Shown here in pieces: positions 1-9,386 of a stretch of 37,249 bases of DNA (position 1 is its first letter; each line of letters begins with the position of its first letter). The notes beneath the pieces were generated by a model. It ran no database searches. It was not told where the DNA came from and saw nothing but the letters and a program-made list of their open reading frames with translations. Origin of the DNA: Ichthyosporea sp. XGB-2017a (Eukaryota > Opisthokonta > Ichthyosporea); the NCBI GenBank assembly GCA_002811675.1, contig PDIM01000028.1, positions 31,696-68,944 on the forward strand, in the 5' to 3' direction. A program made the position numbers and the translations under genes.

Positions 1-150
1 GACGGTGGACGAGGCCCCGTCCTCGACTTTTTTGTGGACGGTGGACGGTGCTACGTCCACGGAATTCTGATCGTGGACGAGGACGGAGGACGAGGGTTCG
101 TCCACACGACTTTTGATGGACGTGGACGAGCTCTGCGTCCGAATTCTCAT
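1..150. repeat. GGACG/CGTCC-rich short-motif cluster
   Basis: About 150 bp packed with the pentamer GGACG (eight copies, mostly as GTGGACG) and its complement CGTCC (four copies). Copies occur in both orientations, so many short foldbacks such as GTGGACG...CGTCCAC are possible. One more inverted pair lies near 512-544. There is no exact long unit. This looks like degenerate minisatellite or subtelomere-like DNA, or the edge of a mobile element that continues outside the window. Function unknown. Confidence 0.6.
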
Positions 151-165
151 TTTTGCTTCAAGACC

Positions 166-302
166 ATTCCCCTAACCCGTTGTCACTCAGTAATACTATA
201 ATCACGGTTTAAACTACCGGGCCGTTATTCCTGAATCAGGGAAAAATTCTCACGTTTTTTGGGAATACAGAATTCCCCTAACCCGTTGATTCACAGTAAT
301 AT
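166..302 (+). repeat. Pair of direct repeats, ~31 bp, 106 bp apart
   Basis: The segment 166-195 (ATTCCCCTAACCCGTTG, then TCACTCAGTAATA) recurs at 272-302 (ATTCCCCTAACCCGTTG, then ATTCACAGTAATA). The first 17 bases are identical and the tails differ slightly. They could be the ends of a short element or two units of an array. No gene is visible here. Confidence 0.7.
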
Positions 303-310
303 ATGGGGCG

Positions 311-435
311 ATAATTGAGCGAAGCGCAGCGTAGCGATTTTCTCTCATCAGCTCAGGTCCTTTTGTCGGTCAATTTTTTGGAAAATATATTAAAAATGCA
401 GCCCTCTGGTTGGATAAAACTCCCATCCCCTCAAA
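311..435 (+). repeat. Dispersed repeat, copy A
   Basis: This stretch matches, in the opposite orientation, DNA at about 26281-26430. Three cores are shared: GCGAAGCGC(A/G)GCGTAGC, then TTTTCTCTCATCA, then G(G/A)TTGGATAAA(A)CTCYCATCCCCT. The AT-rich DNA between the last two cores has diverged and differs in length. No open reading frame of transposase type is present, so this is a short non-autonomous element (MITE- or SINE-like) or a relic. The ends are not defined. Confidence 0.65.
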
Positions 436-877
436 ATTATGCTTCTGAAAAGTGGGTCCCTTACACAAGCTTCGCTCGTCCACACTTGCTGTGCTTTTAT
501 TTTATACTATAATCCTCTGCGTCCACGAAAAAATATGGTGGACGCCCTACACTACTCCCTCCCTCCCTGCAGTGTGCTGTTCCTTTTCTTTGCTGTTCGC
601 GGCTGCACGGGTCGTGCACTGTGGGGCTCTACAATAGTAACCGGGGCTTTTCCTTTTTATATGTTGTTCATTTGTCTTTCCTGCCGCCTGTCTCTAGTAA
701 GCACCGTGGATCTGTTCTTGGCAAGCTGATTTTAGAGTAAGAAAGAGATAGAGAGAAACAGAAAGAGCTAGACTTGATTTATTGGTTTAATCTTCTTCAG
801 TCTTTCCCCCCTCCTTCATTCCTGTATTTTTGTTTTTTTAATCGCTTCAAGATAGAAAGAATTAAAGAAGTTAGAGG
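436..877. other. Upstream region and 5' leader of the KNL2 gene
   Basis: No convincing gene. Short ORFs here are of low quality and resemble nothing known. The last ~150 bp before the ATG at 878 alternate purine-rich (GAGAGA-like, 738-770) and pyrimidine-rich (800-830) tracts, as expected of a promoter and 5' UTR. No TATA box was identified. Confidence 0.4.
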
Positions 878-3800
878 ATGTCGTCAACTTCTGGCTTTGA
901 TCCCCTTCGGAATGGGGCAATATTTAGAATTAGTGACACCAGCATGTTAAAGAGTCCTGTCCCAAGGCACGTCTTAGAGCAAAAAAAGAAAGCCCAAGGT
1001 CCTTCCAATCCAACTGTGCCATCGGCAAACGTTTCGCTAATGGGAAATTCTCCTTGTGCTACACTAAATACCGCAACGCAACCCACAACAAGCTCTTCCA
1101 TCTTGACAGATCGACCAATTGCAAACACCCAGAAGCCTCAGCGAAGTCAGGGTTTTGCTGTGCCCGCTTCGTACAACAAATTCAGGGTTCCTGTGGTTCC
1201 AAAGCCAAGCGGGGAAATGTCAGATGGGAGTGAAACTTTGCCTCAACCGCTTTTGAAGCCTAAGCCAAGCCATCCGCTCCCATTTCAGGTACATGGTGGT
1301 AATTCTACAAATGCGCTGCATTCAACTATGGGAAGTTTTGAGTCTTTGTATAGAGCCAGTCCACTTCCAAAAGTTGTGATGAATATGATGTCTAAGAAGC
1401 CCGCGCCTGTCAGTACTGAGGCGGCGGCTGTAAAGGTCAACGCGGCTAGGCCGATAAAGAGCTATTCGAATTCGCAACAGTCACCCGTAAATATCGAAGA
1501 GGCCGAACACCCGAAAGAAAATATGAAGACCAAATCCTTGGTTGAAGCACCCACTGCTGAAGAATGCATAGTTGAGGAACCTGTTGAAGGGTGTATGCCT
1601 AATACCGTAAATGATAGTGTGCCTATTGTCGACGAATCTATTAGTCTTGAACCTGATGTTGAAGGAGGGTGTGCTGTGAAAGTGGGAAATAGCCCCAATA
1701 GGGAAGAGGAGCCTTGTGATGAAAAGGGTTTTGGTATGGAAGACTGCGATGGGGCTAGAACTGGAGAGTCTAAGGAAGCTAAGAACACTGAACAACAAAC
1801 ACATGCAAAACCCTCTGCGAGCAATTTTGATTCAAAAAAACTATCGTCTAGAAATGTTTCGAAAAAATCGAAAAAGGTTGGAAGTGATGAGGAAAGCTCA
1901 TCCTCTGGTGACCCGGACTGCGACCTTGAAAGTGTCTGTAGTCATGTACTGAGAAAATGGTTTATAAGACTTGCATGGCACAAGAATAAGAAATGTTCTA
2001 TTGTTGTTGAGGGAATTAGACATGCGGCCAATGACTATTGGCACAGCTCTGCTATTGTTAATCGGATGAATGCTCGAATGGTGGTTACAAAGTCAGGTGC
2101 TGTATATGGTCTCTGGGGACCCATGGATGTGAATCAGACGGAAGAAGAAACAGGTATTCCTGATAATATCCGCAAAGCCTTTATGAGTGGATTTCCTTAT
2201 AACTGGGAGAAGATAGTAATGCCCTTTCTAGATGAGATCAACAAAGAGCCTGAGGTCTTTCAAGAGAAGGTGACTAACGATTCCTCACAACCGAAACCTT
2301 CTTTAGAACCAGACGTTAACAAGAAGGAAAAGACAAATAATGAAGAAGTCGATGGGCAAGAAAAGACCCAAGAGAAAGATTTGCATGAAGAGGTTTCCTA
2401 TGAAACCTGCGTGGGGTTTGAAGAAGGCGGCTTTGGAATTGAAGAAAATGACTTTGGTGTGGAGAAAGAGAAAGATAAGGAAGATATGGTGGAAGAACAG
2501 GATTATTGCATTGACAATAGTTCAAAGGTGAAAAGTGGAGACACTAATGACCTGCCTAATACTGAAAACGGCCATTGGAGCGAAAAGAAACCCGAACATG
2601 ACATGGAAGATAGGCAAGCAGGTGAAGCGAAGGTTGCACAATGTGGGGCTTCGCAGCGAAAAAATCCGTCAAATGTTCGAAAGATTGATAAAAAAAGCGC
2701 CCTTCCCAAGAAAGTGAAAGCCCTAGTCGAAGAGGGGAAAGCGGCAAAAAAAAGAAGACATTCGGATAACTTTGAAAGTGCGTCGTCGTCGAAGCAAAGT
2801 GCGAAAGAGAGAAGACATGTGAGGTCGAAAACTGATGGAAGTAGTATCCAGTCAAACCAAGCACTTTCACTTGATAATATGAAAAGCACTCGGAGCGGAA
2901 GAAAAGTAAAGCCCACTCTAAAATATTGGACCGGCGAAAAATTGAAAATAGATTTAGATAAGAATTGCATATCGATTGTTCAAGGCAACAATCCTGATTT
3001 CATTACTAGTACGGTCAGCCATGGCCGTAAGATCAAGACTGAAGTAAGTTTTTGTAGCTGCTTTCTTGTGCTTTTGTTGATATATTTTCAGCCATTTACA
3101 ATAACTTGTTAATAACTTGTTTGCGCTTTTCTTTTTCTAATGCTACTTTTGGTCAGTAGGTAAAGAAAGAAAGTGAGTCTGACAAAAGTAGACGCTCGTA
3201 TGCATTAAAAGGAAATAAGAAGATGAAAAACGAAAGCAAGTGGACCAAAGAAGATTTGGAAAAATTATCATCAATTGTACTGGAAGGAAACCCCCAAGAA
3301 GCATCTTTTTGGAAGAAAGTTGCGAAAAAAATGTGTGGTTTTTCAGCCAATGAATGTCAAGAGGCGTATTATGCGCATAAGTTTTCGGATCCCAAAACTT
3401 CAGTCGATATAAAACCCAAAAGCACCGCGAAAGGAGTGACTGCCGGGGTAGGAACAGCCCTTCGTAAAAAACAAGTTCGCCAAGTTTTGGACCAAAATAA
3501 TGCTGGACATGAAGATGATGCGTTTGAATCTCCTAAGGTATCTGAGGTTAAATCTGTAAAAGTGAACATCTCGTCAAAGGAATCGCAACTTAAAGATCTT
3601 AAATTTAAACCCCGCGGTGAGGGACTTGATGAATCGGTAAGGGAAGATGAAGACACTCATAGTAGTAGCCCGGAAGTTAGCTCTAATTTGCTTCGAAAAC
3701 CTGATCGAGATGCTGTTGATGGATATGTTGCCAAGATCCAAGCCCGAAAACGGCAAGGTAAAGGCATTGAGACCAGTAAGCCAAAAGCTTCCAAACTGTC

Positions 3801-3957
3801 CTCCCGTGAAAAGGGTGAATCTCGGTCGTTGGCGCTAGCACTTGCGGGGAAAGGTAAACACATATTCAAAACTAATTCTTGCCAAAGAGATGACTATAAG
3901 TCCGACGAAAATGACGAATACAACTCAGAGGAGGGGTTTTCTGACGAATATGAGTGA
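878..3957 (+). CDS. MIS18BP1: M18BP1/KNL2-type CENP-A loading factor (SANTA + CENP-C-like motif + SANT)
   Basis: Two exons, 878-3043 and 3160-3957, joined in phase 0 across a 116-bp intron (donor GTAAGT, branch CTAAT at 3137, acceptor TAG at 3157-3159) give 987 residues. Using the earlier CAG at 3154-3156 would put a TAG codon in frame. Residues ~357-450 are a SANTA domain: LRKWFIRL, then VEGIRH, WHSSAIVNR, VYGLWG and FMSGFPYNW. Residues ~669-690 (TRSGRKVKPTLKYWTGEKL) resemble the CENP-C motif. Residues ~749-797, in exon 2, form a SANT/Myb helix set beginning KWTKEDLEKL. The rest is low-complexity, acidic and lysine-rich. In animals and plants this family binds centromeric CENP-A nucleosomes and directs CENP-A deposition after mitosis; that role is inferred here. 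The SANTA fold is diagnostic, so identity is firm. The tail ends in an acidic EEGFSDEYE sequence. Confidence 0.88.
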
Positions 3958-4264
3958 TTTATTTATACCGTAGAAATTCTTGCTTCAACTTGTTTTATTA
4001 ACCATCGCAACACCTACTCTTTGTCTATCAACTCAATGAATAACTTTAATAACACCCACCAAGACACACACTAGATACAGCGCTACTAGCCTACTCGGTA
4101 TCGAGAGACATATTCACACTTTGCCACAAATTTAACCGAAAAAGTTGAAAGTTGAATCTTACAAAAGGTTCAATAAGCTTCGTCAAATCTCCACTACATA
4201 AGGCAACAACTATTTACAAATAAACTTCACAGAAACTTGTTCAGACGCTCTTCCAGTCACCCAA
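3958..4264. other. Convergent 3' ends of KNL2 and EMG1
   Basis: 307 bp between two tail-to-tail stop codons. For EMG1, TTTATT (AATAAA on the minus strand) occurs just after the KNL2 stop, near 3957-3963, and again near 3992-3997. No canonical AATAAA was found for KNL2. If the EMG1 signals are used, EMG1 transcripts run almost to or into KNL2. No gene seen. Confidence 0.45.
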
Positions 4265-5071
4265 TTACAGGACTCCCCATAGGTCTTCATAAGCGGAGCA
4301 GAGCTTAGAACAAACAATAGCAGCAGAAAGAGGGTATTCACTGCACGCCATTTCCTCTTCACAGTAATTGACTTCCACCTTACCATGGGCCATTGCTCCA
4401 ATAACAAAAACAATAGGTTCGTCGCTTGGCAATTTTGTGTTGATGTATTCCCCCACTTTCATACAGGTGTCTGCTTGATACGACATAAGTATTTTTCTGC
4501 ACCCTGCAGGAAGATGGTCTGTGATTGGGTTTTTAATTACTTTCAAAAGTTTTTCAGGTCCATTTGCTGCACGAATCTGGAGCTTATGAAGCAGTTGTAC
4601 CATGAGAGCAGCAAATCTTTTATACGTTCTAGGAATTCTTGTATGGGGATTGATTTCTATAAGTACATTTTCCTCAGTGTGCATGTAAATTTGAAGTAGC
4701 CCAGCTCTATTCAGAGGACTATCCAGGAGATTGAGCAGACATTGGTGTGTGATATCAGGTCTATAATCTTTGATGTCCTTTTTGTGTTTGGCAAGAAACC
4801 CTTTGTGATCGTCACAATTCAGAAGCTGAAAGTCTTTCCCCACTTTACCGTTCTGAAGTGTACATCTCTCCAAAATAACAATTAAACGTTTACTCGTCTG
4901 TTTTTCCGCACTAGTTTTGGGTAGCTTGGGAGGATTATTAGCGGCTTGCATAGAAGCTGAAGTCACCTGCTGCGTTTTGCTTTTCCCCATCACTTCATTC
5001 TTCGCCGCTTCACTTCTCTTGGCAGCCCCAACGAACTTCTTTTTAAACTTTTCAAAACCAGCAATGGCCAT
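4265..5071 (-). CDS. EMG1: EMG1/NEP1 18S rRNA pseudouridine N1-methyltransferase
   Basis: A single-exon gene of 268 residues starting MAIAGFEKFK. Residues ~60-268 align along their whole length with eukaryotic Emg1/Nep1, a SPOUT-class SAM-dependent enzyme that N1-methylates a conserved pseudouridine of 18S rRNA and helps build the small ribosomal subunit in the nucleolus. Recognisable blocks are RLIVILE (62-68), ELLNCDDH-like (83-89), RPDITHQCLLNLLDSPLNRAGLLQ (104-127), IEINPHTRIPRT (138-149), KLLKVIKNP (174-182), IVFVIGAMAHGKV (220-232, the SAM-side glycine loop) and EYPLSAAIVCSKLC (245-258). D106 corresponds to the aspartate mutated in human Bowen-Conradi syndrome and is intact. The ~60-residue N-terminal extension is lysine-rich and family-variable. 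Length is normal (about 245-270). The gene diverges from the B56 gene across 1.3 kb. Confidence 0.96.
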   Translation of the reverse strand: MAIAGFEKFKKKFVGAAKRSEAAKNEVMGKSKTQQVTSASMQAANNPPKLPKTSAEKQTSKRLIVILERCTLQNGKVGKDFQLLNCDDHKGFLAKHKKDIKDYRPDITHQCLLNLLDSPLNRAGLLQIYMHTEENVLIEINPHTRIPRTYKRFAALMVQLLHKLQIRAANGPEKLLKVIKNPITDHLPAGCRKILMSYQADTCMKVGEYINTKLPSDEPIVFVIGAMAHGKVEVNYCEEEMACSEYPLSAAIVCSKLCSAYEDLWGVL

Positions 5072-6398
5072 GTTTTATATGCAATGCTTTGATCTCATAC
5101 GAGCGACAGACACAATAACAGACTAGATTGATAGCTAGATAGAATATCAGAGTTGATAGCTAGATCTGACACTGACATATACATAAGCAGGCTAATACAT
5201 TCACAAACACCCGCTCTACATTATAGGTTATAGTGCACAGCTGGGCAGGTAGGTACTACAAATTATCTACTATGGAGGATACCATAGTTTATAAGGGAGG
5301 ACAGGACTAAGTTATTCACATGGTCAGCAAGGAATACAGTTCTTTTTGTGCTTAGGGGAACCGACTACACGTGGTTTAATAGTCGCGCTATTGCAGTGTG
5401 TAAACCCATATGAGGCTCTATTTCCTTATCCCTGAATTGCTATATATGGCAAGTGGGGAATATATTATTAATTCTGTGTGAGTAAGGGTTAGGGTTTGGA
5501 GGTGATCATCACCGATTATAGTTTAGTTGTTCTCGTAGTTGTTGTGTTGTTGTATGTTTTTCTTGTGGTGAAAAGCACTGCACTATAAATATCCCTTTTC
5601 CTTGATGTCCTTCCTACGCCTGGTAGATTTCTAGGGTTATGCCTTTCAGTGGTGACTCGCCCCTCCCAATATTGTAATTATTCCATCCGCGAGAAGTCAC
5701 TCATGTACTTTGCAAAGAATTATTTACTTCTAGCTGTTATTATTTTTTATAGCTCGCTTCACTGTACAGACAGAGGAACAATAGGCAGACGGAGACGCAA
5801 AGAGGCGCGGAGAGTGCTAGATCACAGGGTGAGACAGACAGACAGACAGACTCGAATAGATTTACTTCTAAGCTCTGCGCGGCATATTTAGTTTTAAGTG
5901 GTGTATAAGGAAAAGATCGTTATCTCATTGCCTTTCGCTGGTGTTTGTGTGTGTTGACTATATAGCTACACCTTTTGTAATTATCGTTTATTCATATTAA
6001 GGCGTTGTACTGTGGCCAGTTTCTATCCACCTGAAGGGAAAGCTTTAGAAAGAAGCGCGCTTGATCAAGTATAACCTTGTTTGGACATTAGCCTTAATTA
6101 CAGTTATCTCCTGAAGCTACGAAAAGAACTGGATGGGAATTTAAGCTTTGAATTCTTTTGCTTTGGGGGACTTTGTATTGCTTGTCCATTTTCGCTAGTT
6201 TCTAATTCTATTTTGTGTTGTTCTACTTGTTGGTGATTACAGTAATAATCCACACTTCTATTTTGATAATTGGAAAAAAGGGCATACGGGTTTAGCATTT
6301 TACTCATCTGTAACATACGCTCCCTTTTTTAACTGATTCATTCCCTAAATTCTCGATCAATTAAGTTTATGTCACTGTGTTATTAGTTAATCCTCGCA
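5072..6398. other. Divergent intergenic region (EMG1 / B56 promoters)
   Basis: 1.33 kb with no supportable gene; the short ORFs have no recognisable features. Visible items: a 13-bp direct repeat TTGATAGCTAGAT at 5128 and 5153; a telomere-like TAAGGGTTAGGGTTT at 5483-5497, followed directly by the inverted repeat GGTGATCATCACC (5501-5513); and a (GACA)n tract at ~5832-5851. The two promoters should lie at the two ends. Confidence 0.4.
5832..5851. repeat. (GACA)n microsatellite
   Basis: About five tandem GACA units. Simple repeat in the intergenic region with no sign of function. Confidence 0.8.
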
Positions 6399-8543
6399 AT
6401 GTTTAAAAAGGTGAGTAGCATTCTGCATCTGTTAGAGTGTTTAATTGCTTGCGTGGATGAGTTTTTTTTGATGGACGGATAACTTACAATGCCATGTATT
6501 TGTATGGGATGTTCAGTTTGCTAATCGAAAAAAGAGTGAAAAGGGGGAGGAAAAAAAGGAAAAGACCAAAACGTCTTCACCGACTGGTGTAACAGGGACC
6601 AAGGCCCCGAGTAACGAGGTAAGCGATTGAACGAAGTTGCTGGATAATATATGGATTAATTTCCATGAAACAGTATTACTAATCCATTTGTTCGTATGCA
6701 TACGTGATGTACAACAGAATCTCAATGCTCCTGCTAAAGGACATGCGCCAGCGGAACCACCCAAAAGTGGGCCTATTAATAGAATTAAGAATGCTCCGAA
6801 ATCAGATATTCCCATTACTAAAGGGGGCCAGCCTAAAAGACAGAACTCGTCTCGTTTCAGGGGAGGTGCTAAGAAAGAGATTGTAAAGCAGCCAAACTTC
6901 AAAGGTAACGTTTGTTTTTATTAAATGCGCATCAGGGAAGGAGAGGACATTAGATAGGCATAGCCGTACGTAGTGATTCAAGAAGATACAAGTTACTTTG
7001 TGAATATTTTACCAATTGGCATTGTTATTTGCTTGATTTTGTTTTAGATGTTCCTCCTAATGAAAGGCAAGACGTTTTTATAAGAAAGCTCAGGGAATGC
7101 TGTACTACTTTTGATTTCACAGATGCATTGATAGATTTAAAAGGAAAAGAGGTAAAAAGGGCCATGCTTAATGAAATGGTGGAATATGTTTCGAACAACA
7201 GAAATGTAATCACAGAACCAATCTATGGGGAGGCAGTACATATGTTTGCTGGTAACTTATTTAGAACACTTCCCCCGAGCTCGAATCCAACTGGGGATGC
7301 ATATGATCCTGAAGAAGATGAGCCCGTGCTGGAAGCCGCCTGGCCACATTTGCAAATTGTGTATGAGTTCTTCTTAAGATTTCTAGAGTCTTCTGATTTT
7401 CAACCAAACTTGGCTAAAAAATATATTGATCAAAGCTTCGTGTTCCAACTTCTTGAACTGTTCGATAGCGAAGATCCTAGAGAACGAGATTTCTTGAAGA
7501 CGACTTTACATCGTATTTATGGTAAATTTTTGACGTTGAGGGCATTCATCAGAAGGTCAATTAATAATATTTTCTACCAATTTATGTACGAGACTCAACG
7601 TCACAATGGTATTGCTGAACTACTGGAAATTCTTGGAAGTATTATTAATGGTTTTGCTATTCCTTTGAAAGACGAGCACAAAATATTTCTTCTTAAAATT
7701 CTAATTCCCCTTCACAAGGTAAAATCTTTGACTTTGTATCACCCCCAATTGGCCTACTGTGTTGTTCAGTTTTTGGAGAAGGATCCAGCTTTAACAGAGC
7801 CTGTTGTTTTGGGCCTGATGAAGTTCTGGCCGAAAACTGACAGTCCAAAAGAAGTGATGTTTCTTAACGAAGTTGAAGAGATTCTGGACGTTATTGAGCC
7901 CTCTGAATTTCAAAAAATTATTGGACCTCTCTTTGCCAGACTTGCGAAATGTGTTTCTTGTCCACATTTTCAGGTTGCTGAGCGCGCACTTTATTACTGG
8001 AATAATGAATATGTGATGAGTCTCATCAGCGAAAATGGCAATACTATATTACCAATAATGTTTGCCTCCCTGTACAAAAATTCGAAATCTCACTGGAATA
8101 GAACTATCCACGGCCTAGTTTATAATGCTCTCAAGCTATTCATGGACACCAATCCAAAACTATTTGAGGAATGCACACATAAATATAAGCAAGATCGTGT
8201 GAGGGAAAAACAGAAGACACAAGAAAGGAAGGAATTGTGGGCAAACTTGGAAGCTGCAGCGTTGAAGAATCCTAAATGCAATATTGTCAAGATCCAAAGT
8301 ATGGCTCAGGTATCTGGTTTATTTTCAGAGCCAGCTGCTGCTGATGAGATGCATAATATTGAGAAACCGGAGCAAATTGTTGGTAGTGAAGCAGAGGCGC
8401 TCATTAGAGAGACTGTTAAAGCAAACGAACAGGTACCTGGTAAAGCGGATGGTCAAAAAGGACGCCTTCGTAGAAAGTCTGTTCTGCCCCAAGATGCGGA
8501 GGTTGTAAATGCTCTGGAGAGTCACCAGAGCTTGGACAAGTAG
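6399..8543 (+). CDS. PPP2R5: PP2A regulatory subunit B56 (B')
   Basis: Four coding exons, 6399-6410, 6517-6618, 6718-6904 and 7048-8543, give 598 residues. Exon 1 encodes only MFKK. All junctions are GT-AG and keep frame; the last is phase 1 and creates D101. Residues ~1-100 are a basic, low-complexity head. Residues ~102-480 are the B56 HEAT-like solenoid, strongly conserved: [110 protein letters not shown] and [17 protein letters not shown]. The HRIYGKF helix and its neighbours form the groove that binds LxxIxE motifs in animal B56, so substrate choice is probably conserved. The tail (~480-598) is charged and variable. B56 targets PP2A in mitosis, centromere protection and signalling. The polyadenylation signal AATAAA is at 8876. 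Confidence 0.96.
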
Positions 8544-8875
8544 AGAGGAAAAGATATTTTAGAAAAGGTTTGGGTCAGCCCAGGGGTATTGCTGATTTTA
8601 TTTGGTTTCCGTGTGGGATTTTGGCGTGTGAAAAGGCTGTGATGATGGTTCAGGGGTTTGAAGGGAGCCAGTACTAGTTTGTGGGGTCCATTTGCTAAAG
8701 GCACAAACTGTGGAAACTGCAAACAATTATGTCGCCAAATGGGTGTGGAAACCCAAACAGAATTGGCTTTTGTCTTTTTCGTCTTCCCTCCCAACATATA
8801 ATTTGTGCTTCTTTGCATGGATTATTCTTGGGACGTATTTTTGTTTCATTTTTGATGAATAATTAAATAGCAAAT

Positions 8876-8881
8876 AATAAA
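8876..8881 (+). terminator. Poly(A) signal AATAAA for the B56 gene
   Basis: Canonical hexamer 333 bases after the B56 stop codon. No downstream element was assessed. Another AATAAA lies near 9178. Confidence 0.55.
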
Positions 8882-8940
8882 ATATAAAGTATTCTTTAAA
8901 ACCTGTCGGCTGTCCTACTGGCGTCTGGCTGTGGTGACAC

Positions 8941-9058
8941 TCAAAGTGGTGGAAATCCACTTGAATTTCTTAGGGCGTTATTGCGACAATGCACTGTGCA
9001 AAGCAGTGCCTAGTCCTGTGCGGGCTGCAATGCATGCGTGCAAACCGAAAAGGTTTGC
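8941..9058. other. Cluster of three short hairpins (possible structured RNA)
   Basis: Three perfect stems follow one another within 118 bp: AAGTGG/CCACTT (8944-8949 with 8957-8962, 7-nt loop), GCACTG/CAGTGC (8991-8996 with 9004-9009, 7-nt loop) and GCAAACC/GGTTTGC (9040-9046 with 9052-9058, loop GAAAA). The segment appears more GC-rich than its surroundings and lies between a poly(A) signal and the next gene. I could not match it to U1, U2, U4, U5, SRP or a two-hairpin H/ACA pattern. It could equally be chance. Confidence 0.3.
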
Positions 9059-9386
9059 GGCCTCTTCACTCTTCAGGTGGATGGTGTCTCTACTCTCTGG
9101 CCACAGACCCTCGCCACAGACCTGTGCAAGAGCCAAGAGGAGCATTTATTTTTTCTGGAATTCTTGCACAAATTCCATAATAAATGAAAAGCCACCGACT
9201 ACTGTAGAAATATTTTTATTTTATTTTTTCTTTTTTTTTTTTGCCGTCTAGCTCTCGCCCGCTGTTGCCATTTAATATATTTTGTTGTTGTCTCGTATAA
9301 ATCGATCTTAAAATAAGTTTTAATCCGTGCAGTGTGTCTTCAGCGGTGAGAGATTTGCAGTTCAAAGGAGTGCAAAGGGAGCTAAA

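Larger units (their letters stand above)
8544..9386. other. B56-ZMYND10 intergenic region
   Basis: 843 bp holding the B56 3' UTR up to AATAAA at 8876-8881, a segment with three short perfect hairpins (8941-9058, listed separately), T-rich runs at 9209-9242, and the ZMYND10 promoter. No protein gene is supported. Confidence 0.5.

Noticed and set aside
439-729. 96-residue ORF upstream of KNL2
   Set aside because: Low-quality composition, overlaps other short ORFs and the promoter region; no family seen.
3044-3112. KNL2 ending at 3112 with a hydrophobic tail (FCSCFLVLLLIYF)
   Set aside because: This is read-through into an intron with a strong GTAAGT donor. Splicing adds the SANT domain expected for the family.
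5483-5497. Telomere repeat (TTAGGG)
   Set aside because: Only about two units and located between two housekeeping genes; also CCCTAACCC at 171 and 275 is part of another repeat. No telomere is implied.
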